From: Epiperipatus broadwayi
Lineage: Eukaryota > Onychophora > Udeonychophora > Euonychophora > Peripatidae
Assembly: GCA_028023455.1 (NCBI GenBank)
Contig: JAQFVV010006305.1
Span: 921,001 to 985,000 of the forward strand
Direction: 5' to 3'
Length of the DNA stretch: 64,000 nt
In this document: positions 61,324-64,000 of the stretch, piece by piece
Layout: every line of letters starts with the position of its first letter
Numbering within the stretch: position 1 is the first letter of the stretch
The notes under the pieces: model-generated
Seen by the model: the letters and a program-made list of their open reading frames with translations, nothing else
What the model was told of the DNA's origin: nothing
Databases searched by the model: none
Translations under genes and position numbers: made by a program

Positions 61324-62149
61324 CCGATAAACACTATAAAATATGGATTTTAATAGTAATGTGGCTAAATTATTATATTACATAACATCTCAATTACAAA
61401 ATAACCGTATACTTTTAGTAAGATAATCAATACACTTTATTTACCTATTAGAATTATCTAATTTTATATTAAAAATTTGGTTAGATCCGTTATCTCCTAT
61501 CATAAAGTCTATAATAAACTTTATATATCTAAAATTCTACAGATATTGGTTATGAGCTTAACTCAGAATTATAAATATTAACGAAATTCTTTTATAAATA
61601 TGATCGAAACAATAACAGCTTAAAGCAAATTAGCTCCGACCATTAATAATATATTACAAAATACAGTAATAATTTGTCATTATTTCACACATTCTCCAAT
61701 ATAAATGCATATCATATAATCTAAACATTTTTTTTTTTAAATAGTTACGTTCAATTTTTTTTTTGCAAGATTAATATACTTTTTATAAAGATAATCAACT
61801 TTCTGGATAATTAACATCCTCGAAATATTTTTAGCTGCTAACATTAATAGTCAAAAGTATCACCAAGGCAAAAACTAAGTTATTAAAGCCAACAATAAAA
61901 TTGGAAGAAATTAAACATAAAAAAATTAATAATTAAAAATATCAATAAAATAAAAACAAAGTTACGGAAACGAAAGACAAAATTAGAAAAAATTCGACAA
62001 AGTATATTCGAATCTATAATTATAGTTTTCTTAAATAAATAGAATAATTATTTCTGAAGCAGTACATTTTAAAATTATTTTTATAAAATATGAATTGAAT
62101 ATATTTACTAGAAATATTAGAATAAAATATTCTAAATTATGCCTGCGAA
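61324..62149. other. Unassigned AT-rich DNA
   Basis: Nothing recognised. Confidence 0.45.
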
Positions 62150-62330
62150 ATTTTAGAAATGGTGGAAAGTTTTAACGTATAAAAAGAAATGAAATTCTGG
62201 TTTCAGCTGGAAGTTATTTGCGTCACGATATTTCATAGTACACCGTAAATATGGCTGCTGCGACCGAATTAAAATTTTTGTCCTAACATTTAATTAATTT
62301 TGGCTCTGCCAGAAAGGGAATAAGGTATAA
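62150..62330 (+). promoter_or_regulatory. Candidate host promoter or first exon
   Basis: Several CpG dinucleotides cluster here against a CpG-poor background. GCGTCACG (62220-62227) resembles a CRE half-site and AATATGGCTGCTGCG (near 62248) a YY1-type initiator element. ATG in ATGGCTGCTGCGACC opens a frame of only 11 codons (MAAATELKFLS). AAG followed by GTATAA near 62323 could be a splice donor of a non-coding first exon. Direction and any gene are inferred only. Confidence 0.3.
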
Positions 62331-64000
62331 AATATACTATATTCAACTATCATTTTATTTATAGTTGTATTGTAGTTATTTTTATTTATAAAATTATAAT
62401 TATTCATTTACTGGTTTTCTTTTTTTTAATGTTGATTCGTGGTTAAGATTAGTGCTATTCAAGATGTAAATTAATATTGGGGGTTTATAGTGTAACTAAT
62501 TAAAAATACTTCTAATTATTGTCCTAGAACCCAAATTATTTTCATGCATTAATAAAATAAATCACGTATATACATGCATATTTTAAAGTTAACTTTTTTT
62601 TTTTTTTAAATTGGATTCCATAACAATCGTTTCCTTTTTCCTTTCGTTATCATTATATGATAGAAACACTTGACATTTTTATTTATCAAATATTTGCGGA
62701 ACTCATTTGCTTTTTTGTTATTGTACTATCCTTGTTAGCTACATTTTGATATCTTATGGTTTATTTTCGCCAAAAATATGTAGTAAAGGCAATAACTTAT
62801 TTTCTGAACAAAATTAATGTAAAATTAAGATGTATTATAAATATATTTATATACCGTATAAGAATTTTGATGTTAGATAGGGAGATTATATTCAAAGAAT
62901 AGAATGTTATTTTATTATAATATTATAGAGAATAATTGGAAAATTTCTTTAATAAAATAAAAAGATTTTATTTACAAAATTATATTTTCTGCAAATTGTG
63001 AATTTTGTCTATTGGAAAGACTAAATGTTCATTACAAAAAATGACTCAAATATAAAATAAAAGAAACAGTGCACTGAATGTCATCTCTTTTTTAGTGTTT
63101 AGTGACCATCCTGAATTAAACTTGAAAACATTCTGTTTTATGTCAGTGTCATGGTAATTTTGATTATATTAAAATCTTACATTATAATTTAAACTTGCAA
63201 ACATTTTGAATTATATCAGTGTCATTAGAATATTGACAGTATTAAAATACTAAATTATGAGCAGAATGACAAAAAAGAAAAATTAACGAAACTATCTATA
63301 CATATATTAATTCTGAAAATATGCTTATAAATCAATAGTTTGTGTTGAGATTAATGAAAGGCAGAAATCACATTATTGATTTCTAGTATGTTATTTTAAT
63401 TCTAGTGAAAATAGACACTATGTTAGATTGAAGAAAACTGATCATAATTTTGATTGTATTTTATTAATTTTGATATTAAAATCATAATTCCAATTAAGAT
63501 GTTTTCAGTTTGCTAGATGTGATGATATTGAATGTATAGCTAAGATAACATCTTCATTAGGTTGGGCATATGAAACAGATGAATAATAAAACTACCTAAA
63601 AAGGGGGGGGATTTTTTGATGACTGGAGGATACCTTTCTGTTATAAAAATCGTCTTAAAGATAGTTTAAAAAGAGACAATATTAATTATTTTATGTGATG
63701 ACTGAGAAAGAATACAATGGAGAGTGACTTAAATGCTTTGAATCTCTAAGAAAGAAAAAAAAATGCTGTAGAAGAGTTTGCGAGAGACTAAAGAACTAGG
63801 ATATAAAATGTGGACATATTTATGATTCACAGAGTTGTATAGTCATCACAAAACTCAGCTTTAACTTTTTTTGCCATTTTTTTTTTGGTAAACTTTAAAG
63901 TTTTTGTGACCGTATTCATTTTCAGAGCCCTTACCATAATAGCATTATTTTTGTCATCATGTAGCACGCACATATCAATGTAACATTTTTTCTTTTACAA
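62331..64000. other. Unassigned AT-rich DNA
   Basis: No exon-like open frame recognised; would be intronic if the preceding site is a real first exon. Confidence 0.4.

Overview
This is a metazoan nuclear fragment, very AT-rich (roughly three quarters A+T by eye). It is almost entirely mobile-element sequence and contains no recognisable host protein-coding exon. The phylum cannot be fixed from the window. The animal assignment rests on the repeats: a CR1-type LINE with a PHD finger and an esterase in ORF1, degraded RTE-like LINEs, a decayed Ty3/Gypsy element, short tRNA-derived SINEs and hAT non-autonomous elements.

Layout. 1-13 kb: an old 2.2-2.4 kb duplication (780-3215 and 8613-10775); the first copy was later split by a palindromic element at 1263-1631. 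13-26 kb: mostly unassigned AT-rich DNA with tRNA-SINEs and several foldback elements. 26-29 kb: a MITE containing a LINE fragment inside a very long (ATT)n tract, then a roughly 370-bp tandem repeat interrupted by a 710-bp palindromic element. 30-41 kb: more foldback elements, one of which surrounds a full-length CR1-like LINE with intact ORF1 (35998-36915) and ORF2 (37011-40430). 41-47 kb: degraded LINE reverse-transcriptase and endonuclease fragments, a SINE and an hAT element. 52-57 kb: an RTE-like LINE tail and a Ty3/Gypsy element (gag, protease and integrase remnants) with a foldback element inserted in one LTR. 57-64 kb: unassigned DNA, one more foldback element, and a CpG-bearing spot near 62.2 kb that could be a promoter.

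The most interesting system is two families of non-coding inverted-repeat elements, here called F1 (1263, 12372, 27784, 48103) and F2 (13311, 22351, 23056, 30605, 31431, 34882-41027, 53548, 60964). They are flanked by 12-17-bp target-site duplications, so they insert like target-primed retroelements and not like DNA-transposon MITEs. Both carry a sequence that folds as a type I hammerhead ribozyme: a CUGANGA box, a GAAA box, a tiny helix III and a two-part helix I. One compensatory base-pair change is seen between F2 subfamilies. Hammerheads of this shape are known from Penelope-like elements and retrozymes, so these look like non-autonomous relatives; no Penelope-type polymerase was seen here.

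The second striking point concerns data quality. The reverse-transcriptase active site of the otherwise intact CR1-like ORF2 lacks its second catalytic aspartate exactly where a 19-base string identical to Illumina adapter sequence sits (39215-39233). That defect is probably an assembly artefact.
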